Below are positions 34,674 to 43,251 of a DNA stretch of 64,000 nt, in pieces. The notes below the pieces were generated by a model. That model was given only the letters and a program-made list of their open reading frames with translations, made no database searches and was not told the DNA's origin. The translations under genes and the position numbers were made by a program. Source of the stretch: Acidobacteriota bacterium (GTDB lineage Bacteria > Acidobacteriota > JAAYUB01); the NCBI GenBank assembly GCA_029565065.1, contig JAKQOW010000024.1, positions 1-64,000 on the forward strand, in the 5' to 3' direction. Each line of letters starts with the position of its first letter. Within the stretch, counting starts at the first letter, position 1.

Positions 34674-35873
34674 TCATTCCAGGAACCGGTAGGACAGCGC
34701 CTCCTTGAGGTTGTAGAAATCGCTCCCCTTGGGGACGCAGCGCAGGCGAGTCACCAGCGTCTGATCGTCCACCAGATCCTCGAACGCGATGGCCTTGACG
34801 TCGAAATTGTCGGTGACGCTCACCATGTGGCCGAACTGTCTGCGGTCGAACAAAATGTAGGTGCCGAATCCCAGCATGCTGCCCATCACCACGTCGAAGC
34901 TCACCGGCGGCGCCGAGCGGATTTCGTAGCCGATCTGCTTGCCGATCACCTTTTTCATCTTACCGGTTCGCTTTTTGTAAAGCTGGCCGATCTTGTCAGC
35001 CAGAACCTTGGCGATTTCGGCCTTACCGAAGATCACGTTGCCGTGCTTGTCCGTCTCGTGGGGGCGATACCGGTCGGACAGCTTGTCCACAAGGCCTTCG
35101 GCCACACAGATCACTCCCGCAGCCTTGCCCTCACGCTCGCGCAGGATGATCAGGTCCACACATTCCTCCGCGATGGCTTCGACGTCGAATTCGAGTTCGA
35201 TGTCCTCACTGGCGATCATCTTCACCGCCTCGCCGGCAATGCCGGCGGCGTAGGTGAGCCAGCCCGATTTCCGGCCCATCAACTCCACCACAAAATAGCT
35301 ATCGGTGGATTCGGCGTCCGCCTTCAGGTTCAGAATCGCGTTCTTCGTCACCTCGACACCGGTCCAGTACCCGAACGTCCAGGGAATGCCGTAGTAATCG
35401 TTGTCGATCGTCTTGGGGACATGGATCACGGGCATGCCCAGCCGATGGAGATAATTGGCCACCTTCAGGGTGTCGTCGCCGCCGATGGTGATCAGGTAGC
35501 CGATGCCCAGGTGCTCGAAAGCGTCCAGGATGTTCTGCAGACTGCGGGTTTTCTTGGGATCTTTGAGATCCTCCACCGACTGAATCTCCCGGCCCGGATT
35601 GGCCCGGGAGGTGCGCAGAAAGACGCCGCGGATGTTTCGAATTCTGGTTACCGACGTGTCAAAATGGAAATAGTGGACCTTCTCCACTAGCGAGTAGGGA
35701 TTGTACTTTTCAAATTTTTCCAGGTATTCGAAGCCGTTGTAGACGCCGATGACCTGGATGTTCTTGTTCAGGAACGCCAGCACAGCGGACGAGATGACGG
35801 TGTTGGCCGCCGAAGCGGGTCCGCCGGAGAACAGGACGCCCACCTTTTTTCCGTTCTTGTAACCGAGGGACAT
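34674..35873 (-). CDS. 6-phosphofructokinase, pyrophosphate-dependent type
   Basis: A 399-residue cytoplasmic enzyme of glycolysis/gluconeogenesis. The phosphoryl donor loop reads GGDDT (131-135); ATP enzymes have GGDG, and Asp at this place selects pyrophosphate. PKTIDND (153-159) has Lys where ATP enzymes have Gly, also a PPi-type mark. Other PFK motifs are VELMGRKSGWL and GYEIRSAPPV. The reaction is reversible and saves ATP. ATG 35873 was chosen because GGGAGGAG precedes it; an in-frame ATG at 35888 would overlap that site. It has its own promoter and terminator. Confidence 0.93.
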   Translation of the reverse strand: MSLGYKNGKKVGVLFSGGPASAANTVISSAVLAFLNKNIQVIGVYNGFEYLEKFEKYNPYSLVEKVHYFHFDTSVTRIRNIRGVFLRTSRANPGREIQSVEDLKDPKKTRSLQNILDAFEHLGIGYLITIGGDDTLKVANYLHRLGMPVIHVPKTIDNDYYGIPWTFGYWTGVEVTKNAILNLKADAESTDSYFVVELMGRKSGWLTYAAGIAGEAVKMIASEDIELEFDVEAIAEECVDLIILREREGKAAGVICVAEGLVDKLSDRYRPHETDKHGNVIFGKAEIAKVLADKIGQLYKKRTGKMKKVIGKQIGYEIRSAPPVSFDVVMGSMLGFGTYILFDRRQFGHMVSVTDNFDVKAIAFEDLVDDQTLVTRLRCVPKGSDFYNLKEALSYRFLE

Positions 35874-35901
35874 GGGCTCCTCCCGCATTCAAAATGGTGG
35901 C

Positions 35902-35930
35902 ATTTTACTCAAAGCCCCGGACGATGACAA
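35902..35930 (-). promoter_or_regulatory. Sigma70 promoter of the PPi-phosphofructokinase gene
   Basis: On the minus strand TTGTCA (35930-35925) and TAAAAT (35907-35902) are 17 bases apart. Confidence 0.7.
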
Positions 35931-35957
35931 GGCTCACCTGCCCCGTCAAGAAAATAG

Positions 35958-35986
35958 TTTCAATTTGCCGGACCCGACATTACAAT
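35958..35986 (+). promoter_or_regulatory. Possible promoter of the small membrane protein and kinase genes
   Basis: TACAAT at 35981-35986 with a weak -35 (TTTCAA, 35958-35963) at 17-base spacing, 30 bases before the ATG at 36017. Confidence 0.4.
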
Positions 35987-36016
35987 GAACACAATCCGTT
36001 GTCTGTGGAGGGATTC

Positions 36017-36388
36017 ATGAAACTGAACCCCAGGGGTGAATCCAAACTCGGCTGCCTGGTGGCCGTGCTGCTGCTGGTGCTCACCGTGTATTGCGCCATC
36101 CGGTTTGTGCCGCCATATTACAACTCCGTCCAGTTCATCGACGAGACCGAGGCCATGACCACCCGGGCCGCCGTGTACGGTTGGTCGGAAAAAAAGATAC
36201 ACGAGTCCTATCTTGAAGTTGCCGCCAAGTACGACCAACCGGTCACCAAGGATAACATCAAGATTATGAGAACCCGCAACGAACTGTTCGTCGAGATCGA
36301 TTACGTCTTGCCGATCGATCTCGGCTTCTACGTGTACAATCTGGAGCGCAAGGCAAAATACTCGGGGCTCAGCGGCTCGCTCCGCTAG
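36017..36388 (+). CDS. Small bitopic membrane protein (DUF4845-like)
   Basis: A 123-residue protein with one N-terminal membrane helix (about 12-30, CLVAVLLLVLTVYCAIRFVPPYY) and an extracytoplasmic alpha/beta tail of about 90 residues. The plan and the FVPPYY(N) after the helix resemble short DUF4845 proteins, whose function is unknown. GGAGGGATTC precedes the ATG. The Ser/Thr kinase gene starts 4 bases after its stop, so the two are co-transcribed. Confidence 0.75.
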   Translation: MKLNPRGESKLGCLVAVLLLVLTVYCAIRFVPPYYNSVQFIDETEAMTTRAAVYGWSEKKIHESYLEVAAKYDQPVTKDNIKIMRTRNELFVEIDYVLPIDLGFYVYNLERKAKYSGLSGSLR

Positions 36389-36392
36389 GTGC

Positions 36393-37928
36393 ATGCTCAA
36401 CAAGCTGGGCAAATATGAGATTCAAGCTGTACTCGGCCAGGGCGCAATGGGGATCGTCTACCGCGCGTACGACCCCATCCTCAAACGCCCGGTCGCGCTG
36501 AAGACCCTCTCGGGCGATTTCGGCCAAAATCCCGATCTGCTCAAGCGCTTCTACCGCGAGGCGGAAGCGGCGGGCGGCCTCCGGCATTTCAACATTGTCA
36601 CCATCTACGATCTCGGCGAGGAAAACCATACCCCGTTCATCGCCATGGAATTCCTGGAGGGCTCCGATCTCCAGAACGCGATCCAGAAGCAGCAGATTCA
36701 GAGCATCAACCAGGTGCTGCGCATCGCCCGCCAGAGTTGCGAAGCACTGCACTATGCCCACGGGCGCGGCATCGTCCACCGTGACGTGAAGCCGGCCAAC
36801 ATTTTCCTGCTCGAGGACGGCACCGTCAAGATCGTCGATTTCGGCATCGCCCAAATGGCTTCTTCCACCATGACCCGAACCGGCATGGTCATGGGGACGG
36901 TGAGCTACATGTCTCCCGAGCAGGTGCAGGGCCGCAACCTGGACGGGCGTTCCGACCAGTTTTCCATGGGCATCATCGTGTATGAAATGCTCACCGGCGC
37001 CAAGCCGTTCCACGGCAGTAGCATCCCGGAGATATTCTTCAAGATCATGAACGAGGCGCCGGCACCCATCCGCCAGAAATATCCGCATTGTCCACCGGCG
37101 CTCGAAGCGATTCTCCAGCGTTGCCTCATGAAAGACCGGGATCAGCGGTATGCCGATCTGGGCCAGATGGCCCGGGACTTGGAGCGTCTGTTGACCAGCC
37201 TCGGCCGGGAGTTCTCCCTGCAGGAAGCGGTCATGTCCACCGCCGAGCGTTCCGGCCTTCTGTGGCAGGACTCCGTGAACGACATCCAGCGGCTCCTGCA
37301 GGAAGGCCGGATCGATCAGGCCCAGCTCCGGCTCGACGACCTCCGCCGCCAGTGGGGCGACACCGATCCGCTCCTCAACACCCGCCTGGACAGTCTCCAG
37401 GGCGGCATCCGCCTCGCGCAGAACCGGACCGCGGTCCAAAAACAGCTCGACAACATCCAGTCGCTGGCCCGGGACGGGCAGGTCACGCAGGCGGAGCTGA
37501 TGCTGAACCAACTGGAGCAGGAATTCAGCGGACAGGACGAGCTCCTCCAGACCCGCAGCATCATCATCGACGCCAAACGCCGCGGCGAGAAGATCCAGTT
37601 CATTCGTGGCGCCATCTCCAAAGCCAAGGTGTTTCTGGAAGCCGAAAATTTCGATCAGGCCCTCAAGACATTGGAACAGGCCATGCGCGTCTACCCGGAG
37701 GAGAAGGCGCTCCTTAAATTCTACCAGCACACACTGGAGCGGAAAGAACAGTCCGCCCGGAAAACCTTCATCCGTGACACCTGCGCCAAGGTGTCGGCCC
37801 TGCTTAAGGACGGCCAGCTCGAACCCGCGATTCGGACCGTGGAGGCGGCTCTGGAAAATTTCGCGGACGAAGAAGTCTTCCAGAACTTGTACAAAACCCT
37901 CATCGCCCGCAAGCGCGGCGCCCGCTGA
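36393..37928 (+). CDS. Eukaryotic-type Ser/Thr protein kinase with helical repeat tail
   Basis: A 511-residue protein. The kinase domain (about 8-265) is complete: GQGAMGIVYRA (P-loop), VALK (Lys37), HRDVKPAN (Asp131), DFG (149-151), MSPEQ. The tail (about 280-505) is a series of short amphipathic helices (IQRLLQEGRIDQAQLRLDDL, FDQALKTLEQAMRVYPEE, LLKDGQLEPAIRTVEAAL) like TPR units, probably for binding partners. There is no membrane segment, unlike PknB. Such soluble kinases are abundant in Acidobacteriota and Myxococcota. The FHA-GGDEF protein at 10.2 kb could be a target, only as speculation. Confidence 0.93.
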   Translation: MLNKLGKYEIQAVLGQGAMGIVYRAYDPILKRPVALKTLSGDFGQNPDLLKRFYREAEAAGGLRHFNIVTIYDLGEENHTPFIAMEFLEGSDLQNAIQKQQIQSINQVLRIARQSCEALHYAHGRGIVHRDVKPANIFLLEDGTVKIVDFGIAQMASSTMTRTGMVMGTVSYMSPEQVQGRNLDGRSDQFSMGIIVYEMLTGAKPFHGSSIPEIFFKIMNEAPAPIRQKYPHCPPALEAILQRCLMKDRDQRYADLGQMARDLERLLTSLGREFSLQEAVMSTAERSGLLWQDSVNDIQRLLQEGRIDQAQLRLDDLRRQWGDTDPLLNTRLDSLQGGIRLAQNRTAVQKQLDNIQSLARDGQVTQAELMLNQLEQEFSGQDELLQTRSIIIDAKRRGEKIQFIRGAISKAKVFLEAENFDQALKTLEQAMRVYPEEKALLKFYQHTLERKEQSARKTFIRDTCAKVSALLKDGQLEPAIRTVEAALENFADEEVFQNLYKTLIARKRGAR

Positions 37929-37963
37929 GCTTGCCGCCCGCACCCCGATCAGGACAGGATGCC

Positions 37964-38926
37964 ATGATCGAGTCCTCGACCACCGCATGCCACCGGCACG
38001 ATGCGGCCGTCACGCCCACCTTGTCCCGGCCCGCCGCCGCCGGCGTTCGGCTGCTCATTTACAATCCCGCCGCCGGTAACAGCATCCGCCTGAACCAACT
38101 GTCCGCAATCTGCCGGCTGTTCGACGACCGGGGCTGGGCGGTCATCCCACACCCTACCCGCGGTCCGCGCACGGCGGCCGACGTGGTCCGGGAATACAGT
38201 GCGGATATAGATGGTGTCATCGTCCTCGGAGGTGATGGCACCCTGAACGAGGTATTGCCGGCGGTGGTGGGCACCCCGCTGTTTGTGGCCCTCATGCCCG
38301 GCGGTACGGCCAACGCTTTGGCGCACGAGCTGCAACTGCCCCTCCGGCTTGACCGGGCGGTGGATTGCCTGACGGGCGGTTACCTCCGCACAGTCAACGT
38401 CGGGCGCGCCAACGACCGTCCCTTCCTAGCCATGGCCGGCGCGGGTTTCGATGCCCGGATCGTTGAAAGCGTCTCCTCCCGCCTCAAGGGCCGGCTGGGC
38501 CGGCTGGCCTATGTCCTGGAGACGGTCAGACAGCTGCGCCGCTACGACTTTGCACCGATCCGCTTCAGCACGGACGCAGGGGAGTGGGACGCCCCGTTCG
38601 GCGTTGTGTCCAACAGCCGTTGTTACGGTGGCGGCTACATCATGGCCCCCGACGCCTCGCTGGATGAGCCGACGCTCGACCTTTGCCTGTTCTGCTCCCG
38701 CGGCTTCCGTTCCTACCTGCGCTACTTCTACCGCCTGGGGCGAGGCACCCACACCGCCCTGCCGGACGTGATCTACCGCAAAGTCCACCGGGTCCGGCTC
38801 ACCGCGGCCGGTTCCGCCCCGCTTCAGCTTGACGGTGAGACGGCGGGTTCCCTGCCGGCGTCGATCGACTGCCTGCCCGGCGCCCTTCGCCTGGTCTTCC
38901 CCGCGCCGCCCGACGCCGTCATTTAA
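37964..38926 (+). CDS. Diacylglycerol/sphingosine-type lipid kinase
   Basis: A 320-residue cytoplasmic enzyme of the DgkB/YegS family: YNPAAGNS (about 33-40), nucleotide motif VLGGDGTLNEVLPA (GGDGT 89-93), and PGGTANALAHEL. The C-terminal half has the family beta-sandwich, ending in a LDGE motif (PLQLDGETAG). It phosphorylates a lipid alcohol such as diacylglycerol with ATP. The ATG lies 35 bases after the kinase stop, so it may be in that operon. Lipid substrate is not readable. Confidence 0.9.
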   Translation: MIESSTTACHRHDAAVTPTLSRPAAAGVRLLIYNPAAGNSIRLNQLSAICRLFDDRGWAVIPHPTRGPRTAADVVREYSADIDGVIVLGGDGTLNEVLPAVVGTPLFVALMPGGTANALAHELQLPLRLDRAVDCLTGGYLRTVNVGRANDRPFLAMAGAGFDARIVESVSSRLKGRLGRLAYVLETVRQLRRYDFAPIRFSTDAGEWDAPFGVVSNSRCYGGGYIMAPDASLDEPTLDLCLFCSRGFRSYLRYFYRLGRGTHTALPDVIYRKVHRVRLTAAGSAPLQLDGETAGSLPASIDCLPGALRLVFPAPPDAVI

Positions 38927-38930
38927 ACCT

Positions 38931-38959
38931 TTGACAACCCTGCCGGCATCGAATAAGAT
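38931..38959 (+). promoter_or_regulatory. Near-consensus promoter of the antitoxin-like gene
   Basis: A perfect TTGACA (38931-38936) and TAAGAT (38954-38959) 17 bases apart, 29 bases before the ATG. Confidence 0.75.
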
Positions 38960-38988
38960 CGAACCATATTGGATCAGAGGTTGCAGCC

Positions 38989-39237
38989 ATGCGCGCCACC
39001 GTGAGTATCGATGAATCCCTTCTGCAGGAATTGCTGGCGGTCTGCCAGGGGGACGATTATTCCGAAGCCATCAAGAAAGCTCTCAAGGAATACGTCACCT
39101 GGAAAAAGTGGGAGCGGATTCTGACATTCGGCCATCGGGTCGAGTGGGACTTCGACGTTCTGCCACGGTTGGACCGTTTCAATTTGCGGAATTGCGGCGC
39201 GATCTGCAAACGCACGTTCAGCAAGAAAACCAAATAG
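38989..39237 (+). CDS. Orphan ribbon-helix-helix antitoxin-like protein (VapB type)
   Basis: An 82-residue basic protein. MRATVSIDESLLQELLAVCQGDDYSEAIKKALKEYV fits the short RHH/VapB N-terminus (DUF2191-like): a beta strand followed by two helices for operator binding. The C-terminal 35 residues (W-K-K-W, then VEWDFDVLPRLDRF) would be the toxin-binding tail. No PIN-domain or other toxin follows; the next gene, 10 bases on, is convergent. It has its own strong promoter, so it is probably expressed as a free-standing regulator or remnant. Confidence 0.65.
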   Translation: MRATVSIDESLLQELLAVCQGDDYSEAIKKALKEYVTWKKWERILTFGHRVEWDFDVLPRLDRFNLRNCGAICKRTFSKKTK

Positions 39238-39247
39238 ACTATCCGGT

Positions 39248-39784
39248 CTAAACATCACCCAAGCGACATAACAGCCGTTCCAGTTCGCCCGGCAGATCCC
39301 GGGTGAAGATTGGGCCTGCAGCCGGCCCGTCGGTGGCGGGCCTCTCACCCGGCGGGAACGCGGTCAGCAGGCTGGCCCAGGTGCTGTCGGCCAGGATCAA
39401 CTTGGGAGCCATTCCCTTGTTCTGCAGCTCCCACACCAGGCTGAATTCCAGCAGCGTGCCCGTGCCGCCGGGCAGGACCACGTATAGATCACCCAGGGTC
39501 GCCAGGTGGGCCAGGCGTTCAAACAGGTCCGCCGTCTCAATCCGGCGACTCAGAAATTGATTGGGTGGCGCGTAGTCGAAGGTCCGGACGGTGATGCCGA
39601 CCACCTCCCCGCCCGCCTCGCGGGCGCCACGGGCGGCCGCCTCCATGGTGCCGCCGTACCCCCCGTTGACCAGTTCGCATCCGTGGCGCGCGACACAGGC
39701 GCCCACGGCGTGAGCGGTCTCGTAAGCCGCCGAGCCGGGCCGGACCCGCGAGCTGCCGAACACCGTCACCCGCCGGATCGCCAT
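39248..39784 (-). CDS. LOG-family protein (TIGR00725-like)
   Basis: A 178-residue Rossmann-like protein with the LOG/SLOG motifs NGGYGGTMEAAARGA (about 40-54) and LPGGTGTLLEFSLVWE (about 104-119, PGGxGTxxE). Members include cytokinin nucleotide phosphoribohydrolases, which cut the N-glycosidic bond of nucleotide monophosphates, and proteins of unknown role. It is 3 bases downstream of the ElbB gene and surely co-transcribed with it. Confidence 0.85.
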   Translation of the reverse strand: MAIRRVTVFGSSRVRPGSAAYETAHAVGACVARHGCELVNGGYGGTMEAAARGAREAGGEVVGITVRTFDYAPPNQFLSRRIETADLFERLAHLATLGDLYVVLPGGTGTLLEFSLVWELQNKGMAPKLILADSTWASLLTAFPPGERPATDGPAAGPIFTRDLPGELERLLCRLGDV

Positions 39785-39787
39785 GGC

Positions 39788-40453
39788 TTAACCGATGAGT
39801 TTCAGCAGGGTCGCCACCGCCCCGTCGATGCCGTCCGCCACTTCGGAGATCCGCTGGGCCAGCATGTAAGCCGGCGTGGACACCACCTTGTGCTCGCGGT
39901 CCACCACGCATTCCCGCACCGGGCATTCGACGTGGACGCCACCCATGGCGACGATCGCGCCGGCGGTGCCCGCATCCGTGCCGATGGTCAGCCGGGCGGC
40001 GATCCGCTCCTGCCCAAGCACGCGGGCCAGCACGGCCGGTGCGATGCAGATGGCGCCGATGGGCTTGCCGGCGGCGCGCACCTCCCGGATCAGCCGGACC
40101 ACCTCGGGATGCACCGCGCAGTCCGGCCCCTTGAACGCGAAGTCACTCAGGTTCTTGGCCGCGCCGTATCCACCGGGCAGTACCAGCGCGTCGAGGTCGG
40201 CCGCGCGGACTCCGCTGATGTCGCGGATGGCGCCGCGGGCGATCCGGGCCGATTCCACCAGCACATTCCGCCGCTCCCCGGCGCTCACATCGCCCCGCAC
40301 GTGATCGACGACGTGCGCCTGGTCGGACGCCGGTGCCATGCAGACCACCTCGGCGCCCCGCCGGTCCAGGGCCAGCAGCGTGAGCACCGCTTCGTGAATT
40401 TCCGAGCCGTCGAACACGCCGCAACCGGACAACACCACTCCCACTTTCGGCAT
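39788..40453 (-). CDS. elbB: ElbB-type glyoxalase (DJ-1/PfpI superfamily)
   Basis: A 221-residue protein of the class I glutamine amidotransferase-like fold. GVVLSGCGVFDGSEIHEAV at the start, LPGGYGAAKNLSDFAFKG and the nucleophile elbow AICIAPAVLA (Cys) match ElbB, reported to have glyoxalase-like activity and linked by name to isoprenoid synthesis. ATG 40453 overlaps a GAGGAGGTGAG ribosome site and is preferred to GTG 40459. A LOG-family gene follows directly. Confidence 0.9.
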   Translation of the reverse strand: MPKVGVVLSGCGVFDGSEIHEAVLTLLALDRRGAEVVCMAPASDQAHVVDHVRGDVSAGERRNVLVESARIARGAIRDISGVRAADLDALVLPGGYGAAKNLSDFAFKGPDCAVHPEVVRLIREVRAAGKPIGAICIAPAVLARVLGQERIAARLTIGTDAGTAGAIVAMGGVHVECPVRECVVDREHKVVSTPAYMLAQRISEVADGIDGAVATLLKLIG

Positions 40454-40525
40454 ACTCACCTCCTCGGATCTTGACCGCCGCCGGGCCGGTCCGCACGCCG
40501 ACGGTTCGCTATCCCATCCATCGGT

Positions 40526-42112
40526 TCACGGGTGGACCGCGGGGGACCGCCAACTGAACCGGCTGAACTCCAGCCGGCTGTCACGGCGCGGCTCCCACCT
40601 CAGCGCGGCGTCATATCCGTAGATGTTGGGATTGATCGTCAGCGGAATCACGGGACACTCCTCCAGAGCCAGGCGCTGGATGGCGGTGAGCATCTCCAGC
40701 CGGGCGGCCGGATCCATGAGAGTCCGGCTTTCACTGATCCATCCGTCGAGCCGGGCATGACTGAAGCGGCTGGTGTTGAAGGCGCCCGGTTTCTCCCGTC
40801 CCCGGGCGTCACGTGTGTACAGGCACGATTCAAAGAAGTCGCTCAGATCCCCGCTCGTGCATGACCAGCCAAAAATCACCGCTTGGGGCGGATTGGATGA
40901 AAACATGCGCTGATAGAGATCCTCCCAGGCCAGGTACCGGAAACGAACCCGGATGCCTGCCTCGGCCAGGTTGTCCCGGATCCCTTCGCCCAGATTCTGG
41001 ATCGAGGAATACACGTACAGTTCCATGGCGAAGCCGTCGGGATAGCCCGCCGTCTGCAGCAGGCGGCGGGCGGCAGCCACATCGCGTGACGGGACCGCCA
41101 TCCGCTCGTCATAGCCGAACACCTCGGGCGGCGCATACTGGTAGGCTGGCTGGGCCCGGCCGTCCTCAAACCGGGCAGCGATCGCCGGGCGATCCAGTGC
41201 GAGCTGGACGGCCTGCCGGACCTCCCGCAGAAACAGGGGATTGCGCGTCGGCCAGCGGGAGTCAGGCATGAATTCGCCCGTGTACAGACTGAGCATCATG
41301 ACGGTCAGGCTGTTCTCGGCCAGAACCACGGTGTCGGGTCGACCCGCCAGGGCGCCGGCATCCGACCAGTTCAGCGTGCGCGCCAGGTCCACGTCCCGGG
41401 CACTCAGGGCTTCGGCGCGTTTTTTCTCGTCGGGGATTCCCACCATCTCGATTTCCCCAACCTCCGGCGCGGGCCCCCAGTAATCGGCAAACCGCCGGAG
41501 CACGAACCGGTTGTCGGCAGTCCAGCCGTCCAGCCGGTAGGGACCGGTGCCCACCGGCCGGGTGGCCAGAGACGGCTGCGCCATGGACTCGGCCTTCGGG
41601 ACGATGAAGGCAAATGCCAGCTTGTTGAGCAGGATGGGATCCGGTTCGGCCGTCTCCACCACCACCGACTCCGACCCGGCGGTGGCGACCGATTTCACGC
41701 TGGCGAAATAACCGCTGACCAGTGAATCCTCGTGGAAGACCGCCCGCTGGAGTGAGTAGGCAACATCGGCCGCTCGGAGCGGACGGCCGTCGTGGAAGCG
41801 CACCCCGCGGCGGATTCGGAAGATCCAGTGCAGCGGGTCGGGATTGGACCAGGATTCCGCCAAACCAGGCTGGAGCCGCAGCAGGCGGTCGAAACGGACC
41901 AACCCTTCATAAATGTTGCAGAGTACCGCCCAGGTGGCACTCTCATCATGCGCGTGCGGATCGAATGTCATCAGCCGTCCTTCGACGGCCACCCGCACGG
42001 GGCGATCGGCTGGCGATTCGGCCGGCGTGTGGCGCGACTGCCAGAACAACCAGGCCGCAACGGCCAATCCGGCAACGGCGGCAAATCCGACGATGATCCG
42101 TCTTCGGGTCAT
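40526..42112 (-). CDS. Periplasmic oligopeptide-type solute-binding protein (SBP family 5)
   Basis: A 528-residue protein with a membrane anchor or signal (about 8-24) and the SBP_bac_5 fold: TFDPHAHDESATWAVLCNIYEGLVRFD, WIFRIRRGVRFHDGRPLRAADVAYSL (family signature), GTGPYRLDGW and a C-terminal lobe ending in IPLTINPNIYGYD. Relatives bind peptides or other small solutes for ABC importers. No permease or ATPase gene is nearby, so it is an orphan. ATG 42112 (MTRRR before the helix) is preferred over a GTG at 42139. Confidence 0.9.
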   Translation of the reverse strand: MTRRRIIVGFAAVAGLAVAAWLFWQSRHTPAESPADRPVRVAVEGRLMTFDPHAHDESATWAVLCNIYEGLVRFDRLLRLQPGLAESWSNPDPLHWIFRIRRGVRFHDGRPLRAADVAYSLQRAVFHEDSLVSGYFASVKSVATAGSESVVVETAEPDPILLNKLAFAFIVPKAESMAQPSLATRPVGTGPYRLDGWTADNRFVLRRFADYWGPAPEVGEIEMVGIPDEKKRAEALSARDVDLARTLNWSDAGALAGRPDTVVLAENSLTVMMLSLYTGEFMPDSRWPTRNPLFLREVRQAVQLALDRPAIAARFEDGRAQPAYQYAPPEVFGYDERMAVPSRDVAAARRLLQTAGYPDGFAMELYVYSSIQNLGEGIRDNLAEAGIRVRFRYLAWEDLYQRMFSSNPPQAVIFGWSCTSGDLSDFFESCLYTRDARGREKPGAFNTSRFSHARLDGWISESRTLMDPAARLEMLTAIQRLALEECPVIPLTINPNIYGYDAALRWEPRRDSRLEFSRFSWRSPAVHP

Positions 42113-42192
42113 TCGATATCCGCTCCTCAGGCCCGTCACATCCGGTCTGAAATCCGGCTGCCGGGTCCGACCGATGGGTGCTGGACTGTTTC

Positions 42193-42221
42193 ATCATACT
42201 GCATCGCCTCTTGGATGACAA
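42193..42221 (-). promoter_or_regulatory. Sigma70 promoter of the solute-binding protein gene
   Basis: On the minus strand TTGTCA (42221-42216) and TATGAT (42198-42193) are 17 bases apart. Confidence 0.65.
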
Positions 42222-42261
42222 TGCGCTCCCGACGGATGCCATTCGGCTGCCCACGGTTCGT

Positions 42262-42290
42262 TTGACCACCGGCGGGGAGCCGGATACAAT
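42262..42290 (+). promoter_or_regulatory. Sigma70 promoter of the L,D-transpeptidase gene
   Basis: TTGACC (42262-42267) and TACAAT (42285-42290) are 17 bases apart. It is divergent from the solute-binding protein promoter 40 bases away. Confidence 0.7.
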
Positions 42291-42369
42291 CAGCTGCCGC
42301 GCCTTTCAAGCCGGCGACCGCAATCCGGCGCCGGCGGATCGACAAGCGGATGCGCGGCGGAGGTTCCAA

Positions 42370-43173
42370 GTGACTGCATCGACCCGCCCAGCAGGACACG
42401 CCTCGGGCTCGGCGTGGACACGCCGAACCTTGGTGCTCCTTGCCGCCGGGATCGGCGCGCTGGCCGCCCTGGGTCAGGAGGAGGGGTTTCGCACCCGCCA
42501 ACTCCGCTACCCCCGAGTACGGGCGGCCGCAGCGGCCCGGGCGGCCGTCCTCGAACAGCGCTTTGACAGCCGCGGTGTCGCCTATCCGCCGCGCGCGGTA
42601 TACCTCCGGGTCTTTAAGGAAGAGCAACTGCTGGAGCTGTGGGCCGGCGCCGGCGCCCGCGGCCCGTTCGCGCACGTGGCGGACTACCCGTTTTGCGCCA
42701 CGTCCGGCGGGCCGGGTCCAAAACGGCGGCAAGGAGATGGCCAGATACCCGAGGGATTCTACGTCATCGATCGATTCAATCCTGCCAGCCGGTTCCATCT
42801 ATCGCTGGGCTTGGACTATCCCAACCTGAGCGACCGCCGTCTCGGCGTGCCCGGTAATCTGGGAGGTGACATCTTCATCCACGGCGGCTGTGCCACCATC
42901 GGCTGCATCCCGCTGACCGACAGCGGCATCGAAGAAGTCTATCTTGCCGCTGTTGAAGCCATCGCAGCGGGGCAGCGGGCCATTCCGGTGCACATCTACC
43001 CTGCCCGGCTGGACGCGGAAGGGTTCGACCGGCTGGCGGCACGGTTCGCCCATCGTTCCGACCTGCTGGAGTTTTGGCGGGAGATCCGGCCCGCCTTTGC
43101 ATACTTCGAGGCCCACCAGCGTATACCCGTCATCCGGGTGGATGAGTCGGGGCACTACCGGATCCAGCCGTAG
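42370..43173 (+). CDS. L,D-transpeptidase of the YafK/ErfK type
   Basis: A 267-residue protein with a signal or anchor segment (about 19-35) and a YkuD-like catalytic domain. The active site is FIHGGCATIGCIPL: the H-x-G-C pattern of the YafK branch, with the second Cys (GC-IP) as nucleophile. YafK-type enzymes act on peptidoglycan or on the lipoprotein link to it. GTG 42370 was chosen since GGAGG lies 6 bases before it and the upstream part of the frame precedes or overlaps the promoter. FeoB follows on the same strand with its own promoter. Confidence 0.87.
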   Translation: MTASTRPAGHASGSAWTRRTLVLLAAGIGALAALGQEEGFRTRQLRYPRVRAAAAARAAVLEQRFDSRGVAYPPRAVYLRVFKEEQLLELWAGAGARGPFAHVADYPFCATSGGPGPKRRQGDGQIPEGFYVIDRFNPASRFHLSLGLDYPNLSDRRLGVPGNLGGDIFIHGGCATIGCIPLTDSGIEEVYLAAVEAIAAGQRAIPVHIYPARLDAEGFDRLAARFAHRSDLLEFWREIRPAFAYFEAHQRIPVIRVDESGHYRIQP

Positions 43174-43190
43174 TTTCGGGGAACAATCGG

Positions 43191-43219
43191 TTGAGTTAGG
43201 GGCCCCCGGCGCCTATAAT
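43191..43219 (+). promoter_or_regulatory. feoB promoter with DtxR-like half-sites in the spacer
   Basis: TTGAGT (43191-43196) and a perfect TATAAT (43214-43219) are 17 bases apart. TTAGG (43196-43200) and CCTAT (43212-43216) face each other inside it, resembling the outer arms of the DtxR box TTAGG-N9-CCTAA, but with N11 and one mismatch. Confidence 0.6.
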
Positions 43220-43251
43220 CGCACGTTTCACGTCTCGGATACCGGAGCCAG

